Shown here: in pieces, positions 47,401 to 59,475 of the stretch
How positions within the stretch are numbered: the stretch's first letter is position 1
How the letters are laid out: each line of letters begins with the position of its first letter
From: Petaurus breviceps papuanus
Taxonomy: Eukaryota > Chordata > Mammalia > Diprotodontia > Petauridae
Direction: 5' to 3'
DNA: 64,000 nucleotides
NCBI GenBank assembly: GCA_028583685.1
Contig: JAMXIF010000015.1
Coordinates: 59,661,011 to 59,725,010 of the forward strand
Notes under the pieces: generated by a model
Told to the model about the DNA's origin: nothing
The model's database searches: none
Seen by the model: only the letters and a program-made list of their open reading frames with translations
Translations under genes and position numbers: made by a program

Positions 47401-47669
47401 GTAATATGGCATCTTACATCCCAACTCTGGAAAAGTATACAGAATCACAGGAGGGCAGGTTCTATGCACTCATCCAGATACTTGAGGGAAGCTGCCTCCT
47501 CAAACTAAAGGAGACAGACTTCAAAAGGCAACCCCCCCACCCCATTAAGTTATTCCAAATCCTGCCTTTCTATTAAATATGTTTTTTTTCCTATTGCTTT
47601 CTCAGGTACAATGAAATCAGGGGGTGATAGCCATCTATGGTTTCGACATTGTCTATAAGATTTATTGGG

Positions 47670-48120
47670 GAATGAAATGATACATTTAGAACTGTAAGGG
47701 ACATCAGAGGTCATCTAGTCCAAGACCCTCATTTTACAGAAGAGGAAAAAGACCCCAAGAGAGGTTAAGTGACTTGCCCAAAATTACACAGATACTAAGT
47801 GGTAGAGTCAGAATTTGAACTCAGACTTTCCCCTACTCCATGTTGCCTTGTTATAGGTTCAAAGGACACAATGTATAGACAGGAGCAGGTGAAAAAAGAA
47901 ACTCAAGCTGGTAATGTGCTTGGAGATTGGACTATTAAACTGGCTACTCTAGCTCCCTCCTACCAACTCTACTTCCCAACCAATGTATTGGTGGATTCAA
48001 TTCAATTTCAAAATCATTTATTAAACACTTGCTATATGGTAGGCATTGTGCTAGGTACTAGAGATAGAAAGACAAAAAAAGAAATGAAAGGTCCTTGCCC
48101 GAAAGGAGCTTATTTTCTTT
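47670..48120. repeat. Reverse SINE (47670-47850) and 'tatatggtaggcattgtgct' module (47990-48120)
   Basis: The SINE has 'ggtcatctagtccaagacc' and 'gacttgcccaaaattacac'. The module ends 'gcccgaaaggagcttatttt'. Confidence 0.7.
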
Positions 48121-49490
48121 TTAAAATTAGATTTTAGTGCTATATTTTTTTAACATCCCTTCATTCCTTCCAGAGACTCATCTCTTAGAACAAAGAAACT
48201 TTAAAGGAAAATAAAATGAGAAAGAAAATAAAATTCAACAAGACCAGTCAATAGATTTTGTTTTTGTGTTTTTTTTAACGTGCCATTATATGCAATGTTC
48301 CATGCCTATTGGGTACTTTACATTCTAACAAAATAAAGTATTCAATCAAGAAAAATATCAAAGCTAGAAGACATTTGCTGAGACTTCCAGGGAAAATCAT
48401 GCCTGCTTAGATATAGTTTCTTTGTTCCACTTTTGAAACAGAGAGTATTTTTAGGATTTCATAATTTATACTCTGGCCTTGGGTGCTCAAAATGCTATTT
48501 CCAGTCTTTTCTTATTATTAACCTTTATTTTTTGCATTCATATCCAAATCGGTTGCTGTTTTAGAACCAAAACCCAATCATTTTCCCTAAGCACAGTCAA
48601 TTGTTACCAATGTCCCTGACAGAAAATTTGGAGCAGACCTACATGTGGCAGCAGCAGAATCTCTAAGATCTCTTGTGATGGGTTGGTGATGAAAGCAAGT
48701 GGTCTTCGATACATTTTGAGGCCCACATGTCTGAGGGGTGTACAGGGAGCTCCAGCAGCTCAGAGGAGCCCGAGTCTGAGGTGGGTCTGAGATGGAAGGC
48801 GCCCAGCCTGGGCTTTGTTTCCATCCACAATAGAACACTTGACACGGTATCATATTCTGTTACTGTTTATGTAGGAAAAATAATAATAGAAACACAATAT
48901 AAAATTGTTGCAGTGTCACTTTGTAGAAAATGTGCCAATTACAGGGCAGATCAAAGGGCATTTTTTAAAACAAAAGACTTGTGTTGGGGCTTTGATAATT
49001 GGAATTTTTCACTTGGAGCAGCTCTGCGGCTCTAATGCTTTCCTTGCTCTGTTTTATTTTTGGTGTAACAAGTGGCATATGCTGTGAAAGGTTTGCAAAT
49101 CAGGACGTACAATAGGCAGTCTGTGAAACAGTTCAAGGCTGGGACATCCACTAGGCTGACATTCTCCCCTCAGATAGCTAGAAACAATTTCTCAGGGACT
49201 TCAAAAGGGAATTGTAGGCAGTGAATTAAAAGTAGGATCAGGCTTTGCCTTACACCAGCAAGAATAAAACTGTATTTCCATAGCTCCTAATGTTTAGTGT
49301 GATATAAAAGTACCAGCTCCACTGTGCTTTATAGCAAGTAAATTGAATGCTAGTTTTTGAATTTTAAATTGAATAATAGTTTTCTCTTAAATTCACATAG
49401 AAATACATACATACTTCACAGGGAACTTATTCCAGTGTTGGTACTGATTGCTTTTCTTTAAAAAAAAAAAAAAGCGATTAAGCAATTCTA
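48121..49490. other. Repeat-poor intron block, candidate conserved non-coding DNA
   Basis: No SINE or LINE could be seen from about 48400 to 49330. The block includes a locally GC-rich part (48600-48840) and a stretch with 'tttgataattggaatttttc' and 'ggagcagctctgcggctc'. Conservation is only suspected. Confidence 0.35.
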
Positions 49491-49539
49491 TCAATCAATC
49501 AATCTATCTAAATGCAGATGTATGTATATATTTTATAGT

Positions 49540-49920
49540 ATTGTATACATATATGCAATACAAAATAATAAATTATGTTACTATGATATATATATATATA
49601 TAATATGTGTGTGAATATATGTGCATGCATGTGCATATTTATTTAGTATAGACCTGAAATCTCTTTAGTGTTGGGAACTCCCAGTATAGAAATTTTCTCC
49701 ACTGATGCCCACCAGCAAAATGTCGATAGGTTATAACTTCAGAAAGGTGCTTGGGGCACTGAGAAGTTAAATGATTTGCCCATGGTCACTCAGCTAATAT
49801 GTGGGATTTGGCCACACTATTCCATTATGCAACTCATTTTATGTATATTTGTGTATGTGTATGTAATGTATACGTGCAGTTGTACATATATGCTACCACA
49901 CACACATATATGTATACAAT
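49540..49920. repeat. TA/TG low-complexity tracts
   Basis: Tracts at 49540-49640 and 49845-49920 are runs of ATATAT, GTGTGT and CACACA, with a reverse SINE scrap ('gatttgcccatggtcac') between them. Confidence 0.6.
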
Positions 49921-51084
49921 TTTCAGTGATGAAAAGACTATTAAGATACGTTAAAAGAATGAAACTTCTCCACAGAGTACATTCTTTTCCTATGTCTTGT
50001 ATAAGTCATCAGTAGAACAGAGTTTCCCTAATCATTATCATACAGGGACAGGGACAGTACAAGGACAGATTGCACATCTCTCAAATCAGAATGTCCATGG
50101 ACACAACTCAATTAACAAATATTTCTATTATTCAAGAAACTTAATAGGCTCCCTTCCCCTAAAATGACATCTTTGTAACATTGGCCATTTATGTTTCATG
50201 TTAATATACCAAATAATATGATTAATTTACCATCTGTTATTCACATGAACATTCAGAGTCAAACAACTGTCAGAGACTCACACATAATCCCCACTGGTTT
50301 AACTAGTGAGTCATAGATTCTCTTAAGCAACAGAGATGCATGAAGTTTGGAGACAGTTGAATTCAACCCTGCAATGATGCCTAGGTCAAGTTTGGCTCAA
50401 TAACAATAGAAAAGAGCATTTTTCTTCATGCATACACACACACACATACACACATACATGGTTTCTTGCACTGAAAACAAAGGAAATATTTTTCTTTTAA
50501 TCACATTCTTTTCTCAAAAAGAAAAGATATAACTAAAGACATCACTGTTGCTGACTTGTTACTGCCACTTACACCTCAACATAGCACATTACATTTGGCA
50601 GAGCTGTTGCAAAGATTTGTCTAGAAGAGGGGTTAGTGAGCTATGATACATGTGCAAAAGATATGTACAAAATGATTTCAGTAACATGGTCAAAGTTATC
50701 GTGAGACATTTGGGGAGGAGTGGGATGTAAAATGGCAAAATATACCTTCTCTCCTACTTGATCAGATTTCCTTTCCATCCTCTTTTTCTGTCCCCTTTGG
50801 GCACCCTGATGTATATTCCATTCCTACTAACCTAGGCTATGTTATCAACTGATAATCAAGGTGTTTTGCCAATATGGAAACATTTGACTGACATTCCTGT
50901 TTCTTGGGAGCACAACTAGAGCTGGGTTGAGATTCTGAAAGGCAGGGGAAAAAACCCGCCAACCAAACTGAAGGAACTGGATCTGTAGACCTCCCTTATC
51001 TGGAAGCTGTCTCATGTGGCACCTTCTCTTCTCTATTGAATTGTCAGAGAAAATCTGTAACAACTCAACCCTCTGTAACGAAAG

Positions 51085-51192
51085 TGTCCAGCAGTCAGTC
51101 AACAAGAACTTACTAAGCACTTACTACGTCCAGGGAACTGTGCTAAATGCTATGGATACAAAGGAAGGCAAAAATATGGTCCCTGCTTTCAA
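51085..51192 (+). repeat. 'Cttactacgtccaggg' module next to the tetranucleotide array
   Basis: It reads 'agtcaacaagaacttactaag' in part, 'actgtgctaaatgctatgg' and 'ggtccctgctttcaaag', then runs straight into GATA units. Confidence 0.6.
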
Positions 51193-51221
51193 AGATAGAG
51201 ATAGATAGGTAGATAGGTAGG

Positions 51222-51285
<64 letters not shown>

Positions 51286-51346
51286 CAGACAGATNNNNNN
51301 NNNNAGATGATAGATAGACAGACAGATAGACAGATAGATAGACAGG

Positions 51347-51430
<84 letters not shown>

Positions 51431-51463
51431 CAGATAGATAGACAGGTAGATAGATAGATAGAG

Positions 51464-51506
<43 letters not shown>

Positions 51507-51573
51507 TAGATAGATCGATAGATAGATAGATAGACAGATAGACAGGTAGATAGACAGGTAGATAGATAGATGA

Positions 51574-51613
<40 letters not shown>

Positions 51614-51630
51614 TAGATAGATAGACAGAT
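51193..51630. repeat. GATA/GACA (Bkm-type) tetranucleotide array with assembly gap
   Basis: Blocks of GATA and GACA, with some GGTA, alternate for about 440 bp around a 10-N gap at 51295-51304, so the true length is unknown. All three antisense frames stay open only because the four-base unit lacks stops. Confidence 0.95.
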
Positions 51631-51759
51631 ATACAAACACACACATAGACACAAAATTCCCTTCACCTTAGACATCTGATTTCATAGATATGTGTGTGTG
51701 TATACACACATACACTCATGGTATATATGTACAGATGATATATTATCTCTCTTATCTAC

Positions 51760-53475
51760 ACACACACTGTCTCTCTCTCTTCCCTTCCCTCCTTCTCTCT
51801 CAGACATCTAATTTCAGATCCTCATTTTCCTCTACTCTATCCCATTCCCAGTCTCCTCTCTTATTCTCTGATCTCCCATTTTGGGAATCCACATGTCATA
51901 ATTAACAATGTTCCCATACCCTTAGACTTCTTATTCCTCTCATAATCTTTATATCTTCTTGTATTCACAGAAACTCACATCCATATATTTGACCCTCCTG
52001 TAATATCCCTGACATATAAGGTTCCTCACTTCTATTTTGAGACCCTCCCTTTGCCACATTACTCAGATACCTCACTTCCTTTGAGATCACTATCACATCC
52101 CCCTATTTAGATCCTAGCTGCTATTATCAACTGTCCCTAAGTCATTCTCCCACCTTTCTCAAGGAGTTACCTACTTCATTCCCATTCTTCCTTCTCAACC
52201 CCAAGCTTTTACAGTCATACTTGCAAATTCTTTATATATTTTTGTCTCTGACACCATGGCCTCCTAACTCATCAACGTCCTAAGCTGCCATTACCTAAAT
52301 CTTCATTTCACCTCACCAGCTCAAAAGGATTGTCATAGCTCATTATAACTTTAGCTCTGCTACCTTCATGACCTGGAATTCCAATCTCCATCTCTCCTTG
52401 TGCTTCCTAAAACTATCATTGATTTTCACTACAATCTTCAATCCCTCTGGCTCTCCAATTTTCCCTGTCTACAATTAGACTACAACAAGGTAGTCCAGTG
52501 GGTAAGAGCACTGGAGTTAGCATTATGAAGACTTGAGTTCAAATTCTACCTAAGTTGTGTGACCCTGGGGAAATCACTCAACTTCTTTCAGACTCAGTTG
52601 CTTCATCTGTTAAAATGAGATTAACAAACCTCTACAGTTAAATTATCTTGATTTGGGTCGCAAAGGTCCTGAAATAGCACTATAATAAAGTCTGGAGCAT
52701 GTATAGAGTATCTCAGATGACAGATCCCTATGTGGGGACACTAAAGAGCCTGCGTTTTACCTCCATAAAGTCTTTCATATTTGTTGACTTCTCTTCACTC
52801 AAGAATAGTTAGCTAGTTTCAGGTCTTCATCCTTCATCTATAATAACCTCCAATAGCTTTCCCTGCTCCTTGTCTCTTTCTTCTTCAATTCATTCTCCAC
52901 AGTTGATAAAACAATCTTCCATAAGTATGGGTCTGACCATGTCATTCCCTTTCTAAAACGTCATTGATAGTTCCCCATTGTCTCTAGGTTAAAGTACAAA
53001 TGCCTCAGCAAGTTGTTTAAAGTCTTGGAACCTGGTTCCAGTCATTTTAAATTTCTTTTTTCTTAATTTTTCATTCATTTTCTTTTAATTTTATTCTTTT
53101 CTTTTGTTTTTATTTCTTGTTACTATTCTCCATGCTTTTGATATTTCAGCTAAACTAGAATTCTAATAGTCCCTGAATTTGTTCTTGCATCTCCCTTCTT
53201 TATGCTTTTGCCTCAGTTATCCCCCTTGCTTGGAATGCACACGTCTCACTTTCATCTCTTAAAACCCCTAGCTACATTCAGGGTTCAACTCTGCCATGTA
53301 TCTTACAAAGAGACTCTCCTGATATTTTAATTTTTTACTGTTCTCCCTCCTCAATTTCCCTTGTTAGTTCTTAACTATGTACCCATTAAATGTTTCTAGT
53401 AGTCTGCCAGTTCTTTATTGCATCTCCAGTGTCTAGTACATAATAGATACCTACTGTTTATCAAATTACATTAAG
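51760..53475 (+). repeat. L2-like LINE, pyrimidine-rich, split by a CORE-SINE (52488-52700)
   Basis: The 3' half is clear: 'gaccatgtcattccctttc', 'gttccccattgtctctagg', 'cccccttgcttggaatgc' and 'tccagtgtctagtacataat'. The stretch before the SINE is weaker. The SINE reads 'gtccagtgggtaagagcac' and 'cttgagttcaaattctacc'. Confidence 0.6.
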
Positions 53476-53544
53476 GTTGTCACTAGCTCACCCTGGGGCT
53501 GGTGGATATGGCAGTCATTACCAATGCCTTTCCTCTCCTCCTGA

Positions 53545-53548
<4 letters not shown>

Positions 53549-53576
<28 letters not shown>
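53549..53576. repeat. (GT)14 microsatellite
   Basis: 28 bp of perfect GT. G-rich runs (GGGGGGAGGGGG near 53617 and GGGGGGAGGGGGG near 53800) follow. Confidence 0.95.
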
Positions 53577-54590
53577 TCCTCCCCCTTGGCTTCAAGGGTC
53601 TAGACAGATAGGAGCTCAAGACTTGGGGGGAGGGGGCTTTCAGCCATAATGCTCCTGACACCATCTCTGATGATGGACCATGGTGATGGAGTAAATAAAT
53701 GATGACTTTGCATGCAAATCTGAAAAGTTTGCTAGCCTCTCAGTCAGTCCCCAACACTCATTTCGCTCAGCCTTGTTCCCCTACAAACTGGAATGGAATG
53801 GGGGGAGGGGGGTGAAATTCCCTAAGTAAAAGTCCTCACATGTGCATATAATCTAGATTAAATAAGACAGTTGTATGTCAATAGAATAATTATTAAAAGC
53901 ATTCTCCTTGAGGTTTGAGAATGAAGTAGTAGATATGGATCTACTACATAGTTGTTAGTCATCAAAAGTATGTTTCCAATAATCAATTGGTATTCATTTA
54001 AAACACAATAATGGTCTCATTAAAGCTAAATTAAATGCATACTGTATTTGGGAATAATTTCTTTACCACCACACAGTCCTTTTTTGTTGCATTGTTGACA
54101 TTCAGTGGCGAATTAAAAAAAAAATCTCAAGAAAACTCCCCAGGCTATACATATGTACTTATTTTTAATTCAACCTGGATACCAGTGATCTTACTAGCAC
54201 ATCTCCAGGTCTTTACAAAGTTTGGGTAGCTATAATTCAAAACTAATATGTTCAGAGTTTTTTAAAGGTAGTATAGATTTTTCCTTGTGTGAAAGCATAG
54301 GGAACACACTTGTTGGAGAAGAATGTGACAGAAGATGATGATTGCAAATGATCCCTTATTAGTTACTGGAATACACAATTTCTTGTTTTACTCATTTGGA
54401 GGTTCCAAGTCACCAGATAATAAATAATCATGATTTATAAGCATTTGTAAATGAAATTGTACAAAGGCAGGTGGGATGTATCTATGAATTCCAAATTACA
54501 TGTTTTATCTATTTTTATCCTTGATCTATGAAGTAATTTCTAATGGTTTCAAATGGAAAATAGATATAGTTTAAAAGGCAAAAGAGTTAC
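53577..54590. other. Intron DNA with no recognised repeat
   Basis: It lies directly below exon 54591-54704 in gene sense. Only the G-rich runs noted nearby stand out. Confidence 0.4.
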
Positions 54591-54704
54591 CTGTTTTAGA
54601 GTTTAAGGAGAATACTCCATTTTCATTTCCACTGAAAATCCAGTATTTTATTCCTTTCCCACTGGACTCTGGAGTGAAGGCTTCTACAGTCACAATGGGA
54701 ACTC
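54591..54704 (-). CDS. DCHS2: Dachsous-type protocadherin, most upstream exon in window
   Basis: This 114-nt exon lies between acceptor CAATTGTTGCAG and donor GTAACT. Two opening bases need a G from an exon outside the window, and one closing base gives the Gly codon finished in exon 45100-45311, so it is a symmetric phase-1 exon of 38 codons that could be skipped in frame. It reads VPIVTVEAFTPESSGKG, then IKYWIFSGNENGVFSLN, then SKTG. The SGNENGVFSLNSKTG part is the cadherin GN..G.F.I...TG signature. Where the DxDxG calcium motif should be it has TPESSG, so this repeat looks weak at one calcium site. No further cadherin exon was found between 54705 and 64000, so the rest of this very long gene lies outside. 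Confidence 0.88.
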
Positions 54705-54989
54705 CTGCAACAATTGGATAAAGGATATATCAGAAAGGGAATATTTCAAGGAGAAAATCAGTGAACATCTAAGAATTTATTTAGTCCCTAGCAGGTACAC
54801 AGAACATTAGGTATTTGGGGAGGTGGGAGTGGCAAAATAGGAACAGTATAAAGAATCACAGAAATTCAAATGATCAGTGTGACATGTGCAGGAGAACATA
54901 AAGGAAACTTATTTCAGGAACAGAGAATGCATACTAGAGAACAGTCAGAAACAAACTCAGATAAGAACGCAAAAGTCAATTGAAAGAGA

Positions 54990-55260
54990 CCTTGGCAGTC
55001 AATTTGGATTTGATAAGACAAGAAATGGGAAAGTGTTATAGGTCTATGAGAAGAAGAGTGACATATTATAAGGGAATGATTAGTGTGTCAGCATTATATA
55101 CTGAAGCAGAGGAGGATTAGAAGGAAGAAAATTAGCTGAAGGGTACCATTGCAATCCAGAAGTTAGGTGATAAGAGGCTAGATTAAGATAATGGTGGATT
55201 AGAGTACAGTATAGACATTTTAAGGGAAATAACTTTAGGATGAAGATAATGGATATATGG
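54990..55260 (+). repeat. Piece of the unnamed ancient repeat seen at 335-1215 and 16563-17080
   Basis: It reads 'gggaaagtgttataggtc', 'cattgcaatccagaag' and 'gatgaagataatgg', which I recognise as internal text of that repeat. Confidence 0.4.
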
Positions 55261-55539
55261 GCTCTCTCTGTCTCTCTCTTTCATTTGTAACTCTATGACA
55301 CTTAGGGCTTACCACTCACATAGCACTTCACATATTCAGTTTTATCTTGTAAAAAGGATTACTCAAAGATGTCTTGGTATGCTTGGGTGATGTTGTGTAT
55401 ATATGTGATTTTGTCATATATCTCTTATTAGACTTTTATAGACATAAAAGAAAATATTTTTTCCAAAAGTAGTATCAGCAAGATGATTATATATGGATGG
55501 AACAAAACAATTAGACTACTGGATTTGGAGTCAATAATA

Positions 55540-55950
55540 AGAATAAGAATACCATTTATAATATGCTTTAAGGTTTGGAAAACACTATGTGTGTTAAATA
55601 GGTATATATAATAGATAATTATATAGTTATATGATTAGTATATACATGAGTATATATACACATACACATATTTATGTGTTTGTATATACACACATATGTG
55701 TACACACAGACGTATATACATATACATATATGCATATGTGTGTCTGTCCATCTGTCTATCTATCAATCCATCTGTCTATCAAATTAGGTCCTCAACAACT
55801 TTGTGAGGTAAATGCTATTATTTTCCCCATTTTACATGCAAGGAAACTGAGATTGAAAGCTGTGGAATGATTTGCTTGATGTTACCCAAATATAAGGCAG
55901 GATTCAGTCAGCTATTCCTAAGACCAAACCCAACATTCTATCCACTACAA
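55540..55950 (-). repeat. Reverse MIR split by a CA/TA/TCTG microsatellite (55620-55780)
   Basis: 'ataccatttataatatgc' precedes the tract, and 'ggtcctcaacaactttgtg', 'ccattttacatgcaagg' and 'ctatccactac' follow it. Confidence 0.65.
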
Positions 55951-56153
55951 CTAAGTTTGAATTCTGTCTTCCCTGCTTACTAGCTGTAAATCCATGGACA
56001 AGTAATTTAACTACTTTAGACTTTGATTTTGATTTTTGAAAAACATTGTCTCTACTTTTTGAAAACCAGCCTACCCAAGAGGATCACACTGCCAATATAT
56101 CTTAAGAGGCAAGATTTGAAAGCAGGCATCTCTGACCCTTGGAGGTATGCTCT

Positions 56154-56545
56154 TGTATTGTTAATGGAATGGGAAGATCTTTACCATCCTTTAATAGATC
56201 TATGTGACATGCTTAAGTCACATGGAAGCCTGAGTCACATGAGTCTGAGTCACACGAAGCAGGAAGGGTGGAACTGATCTGAAAGGAAGTTTGTCATAGA
56301 AGTTAGAGCTGAAGGAGAGAGAAGAAGCAGGAAGAGAGCTGTGAGTGTTCCTTTGTGGGAAGGCCCTAGCAGGGGGAAGGCTTGGGGATGGCAATGCCTC
56401 CTGCATTGTTTTTATGTATAGATTTTTTTTGTTGCTATGATGGATTTGGCTTTCTGGTATTTGAATAAATGTTTTGGTTCTGTCTTCCATGTGGAGAGTC
56501 TATATGTTGTGATTCAGAATTATGTCAGCATATTCATAGCCAGCA
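56154..56545 (+). mobile_element. LTR-like unit (family B), probable solo LTR fossil
   Basis: About 392 bp that align to 5269-5653 from 'aatggaatgggaagatctt' to 'gattcagaattatgtcagc', with an AATAAA signal at 56464-56469. It is antisense to the cadherin gene. Ends are approximate and no clean target duplication was seen. Confidence 0.6.
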
Positions 56546-57924
56546 TAGGCACTGTAAATATCACTTTGGCACTACAGCTCTCCATCCTCTGAGCCACACT
56601 TCCTTTAATTAACAGGTAACAACTATCATTTATATGGTGTTCTAAGTTTTGTAAAGTAATTTACATACATAATTTCATTTGATCCTTGTATTGTAAGCAT
56701 TCATGCATCACACAAAATGTCAGCTATTCCCAAGCTAATGTACTTTCTAGAACTTGGTCATTTATTAAATTGTATAATAGTTCAGCTTTCTAACCTCTAC
56801 AACAAAAGCAAAGTTTGTTTCTTCTCCTCCGTTTCCCAAACAATACCCAGCTTTGGGATTTTCCTAATTAAAATTTTTAAAAATCAGTGAGCATTTTTTT
56901 CTGACCCTATCCCCCCTTCACCCTGCCTCCCTCCTTCCCCTCCATGGTACATGTTACTGGAGAAGTCAAGACAGACAGAACGGCTGCCATTGGACTCAGC
57001 CTTCCTGAACCATTAGATATTGACATAATTGGAGTTGAGGAAATGAACCCTCAGTGCTGCAACATGCCCTTACTTGTTAGTACCTAGTAGATGGGGAGAG
57101 AAGAAAGGGGAACTCCCTCCAGTCAAAAGTTATATATTGTCATGATATCTCTAAAACAGATCTCACCAAACATATAAAAGTAAAGCAAACTGGCCCTCTC
57201 CTAGACCAGGAAGGTATTTCCCTCCAGAGGTTCTGCAATGTTTAATAGCAATCTCAAAAATATTCAGATATGTCTAGAAATATCAGAGGGAACAGGGATG
57301 GGACACTGTCAAGAAAACTACAGTTTCCAAGAAATCTCTTCACAGAGAGGAATGGAACAAAAAGAATGCATTGTGGGGAAAAAGAGAAAGAAAAATGTGA
57401 AATGGAATACATTATTGTCTTCAGAAACTTCATATTTAACATAAACTGTGACAAAGTTTAAAGAACATTTATCAAGATGTCCAAATGGCTGTTCATTTCA
57501 GGCCAGTGATAAAGTCATTTAGCACACATGGTAATTGATTGTAATCAATAATGATGGTATCAAGTTACTGCACAACTTGACCCTTTCCAAATTGCATCCT
57601 GAGCTGATCCTTATTTTATTACATTACAGGAGACATGCTATTAATATAAAATGTCCTCCACAGTAGTACAACATGCCCCACCTTCAGCACACAATCAGAC
57701 TTCCATGCTTCCTGATGTAATGCATTTTATAAATACAGGAAATTTTGCCTCAGCTGGTTTGTCACTGACTCTTAAATATGGCAGCAGGAAGAGAAAGTGT
57801 TATGTAGACAATTTATGCTAACTCACTGCATGAATAACCTTTTCTGTAGAAAGTATGGTGATGGCTTGCATTTATATAAGGTAAGAAAAGATGAGCAACA
57901 ATGATGATGGAATCATAGACAATT
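56546..57924. other. Repeat-poor block in upstream intron, candidate regulatory DNA
   Basis: Apart from a MIR scrap near 56610-56700, no interspersed repeat was seen. It includes the 16-bp palindrome at 57534-57549. Confidence 0.4.
57534..57549. promoter_or_regulatory. Homeodomain/PBX-type palindrome
   Basis: ATTGATT-GT-AATCAAT is a perfect 7-bp inverted repeat with a 2-bp spacer. TGATT/AATCA cores are bound by PBX-HOX and related homeodomain factors. Function is inferred only. Confidence 0.3.
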
Positions 57925-58920
57925 GAAATATGAAAAATTGCTCTAAATCACTAATGATTAGGCAAAATGCAAATTAAGTCAACTGAGTTTCCATCTCAAA
58001 ACCATCAGATTGGCATAGAAGATCCCCCCAAAAAAGGTAATGACAAATGCTAGAGAGGCTATGGGAAAACAGGCCCACTAATCCACTGTTGGTGGAGCTG
58101 TGAATTGACCCAGTTATTCTAGAAAGCAAAACAGAACTATGTCAGTAACCTGTGCATGTCCTTTTACCTGGCTATAGTATTGTTGCTGAATCATTTTCCG
58201 TTGTGTCTGATTCTGTTACCTCATTTAGGGATTTCTTGACAAAGTTACCGGAGCAGTTTGCCATTTTTCTTCTCAATCTCACTTTATAGATGAGGAAACT
58301 GAGGCAAATAGAATTAAGTGACTTGCCCAGTGTCACACAACTTGAATGTGTCTGAGGTCAGACTGGAACTCAGGCAGATGAGTCTGTTTGATTATAGGCC
58401 TGGAACTCTTACCACTGCACCACTTAACTGTCCCAGCTATAGAATTACTAGGTCTAAAATCTAAGTAGATCAAAGAAAGTGAAAACAGACCCATATCTAA
58501 GAAAATTTTTGTAACATCTTTTTTTGTGGTAACAAAGGGTAACTGAATGTAATAGAACATTAATCAGCTGTAAGAAATGACAAAATGAATACTTTTAAGC
58601 AAACCTGGGAAGACTTGTATGAATTGATAGACATGAGTAGAGCCATAAGAAAAATAAATATTAAAAGAACATTGTAAAGAAAAATAATTTTGAAAGACTT
58701 AAAAATTCCTACCAGTACAATAACCAGCTACAATTCTAGAGGATTGATAGGACCCACCTGTTAACCAAAGAGGTGATAGACAAGATGCTGATTAAGACAT
58801 ACAGCTTTGGCCACAGTCAATGCAAAAATTTGTTTTGCTTGACTACTCATACTTAATTTTTTTGTTTGTTTTTCTTTTCTTCCCCTCCTCCCAGGAAAAG
58901 CTAAGTAGGAGGGTACAGAG
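57925..58920 (+). repeat. Marsupial L1 3' end split by a reverse CORE-SINE (58178-58435)
   Basis: L1 text runs 'accatcagattggcatagaag', 'gtggagctgtgaattgacc', then after the SINE 'acctgggaagacttgtatg' and 'aatttgttttgcttgacta'. GCTATAG at 58171-58177 and 58436-58442 is the SINE's target duplication. Confidence 0.8.
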
Positions 58921-59069
58921 GGATAGGGACAAAGCAGCAAAAATAAAAAGGAAAAAAAAGGAAAGAGGGTTATTGAGACATTTTCTTAGAAATATAGAGA
59001 ACAGAAAGAGGTCCTGGAAGAAGTACCAAGAAGCAATAGAGATCTATAGTTTCATGTATAATCCTCTTT

Positions 59070-59072
59070 TTT

Positions 59073-59104
<32 letters not shown>

Positions 59105-59227
59105 TAATGATAGATGATGATAGACAGATGATATATGATAATGATAGATGATGACAGAAGTAAATAAGAAAATAAGCAGTACAATCGATAGTGATAGATC
59201 ATATTCTATATAGATATATATCATGGA

Positions 59228-59283
<56 letters not shown>
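59070..59283. repeat. Microsatellite cluster: GATA/GA and (CA)14(TA)12
   Basis: GAGA and GATA/GATGATA units occur at 59070-59160. A perfect CA run then TA run spans 59231-59283. Confidence 0.9.
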
Positions 59284-59286
<3 letters not shown>

Positions 59287-59337
59287 GTTCCATTCTATTT
59301 GGTATTTGTTAAGTTCAAATTTTTTTTTAAAGAAAAA

Positions 59338-59475
59338 AATGGAATCACAGATTTACACCTGAAAGGGACCTTAAAGGTCATCTAATCCAACCCTTTCATT
59401 TTTTAAATGAGGACTCTGAGGATTAGAGAAGTTAAATGACTTTCCCCACATTTTAGGTAAATGATGAAAGCCAGA
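59338..59475 (-). repeat. SINE of the 'gaaagggaccttaaagg' type, reverse
   Basis: It reads 'cctgaaagggaccttaaagg', 'tcatctaatccaacccttt' and 'gaggactctgaggattag'. Confidence 0.7.

Noticed and set aside
51193-51630. CRISPR-like array
   Set aside because: It is a tetranucleotide satellite with no spacers, in a vertebrate genome.
51124-51675. Three overlapping antisense frames of 151-183 codons rich in YLSI and CLSV
   Set aside because: They are translations of the GATA/GACA array, open only because the repeat unit has no stop codon. They also cross the N gap.
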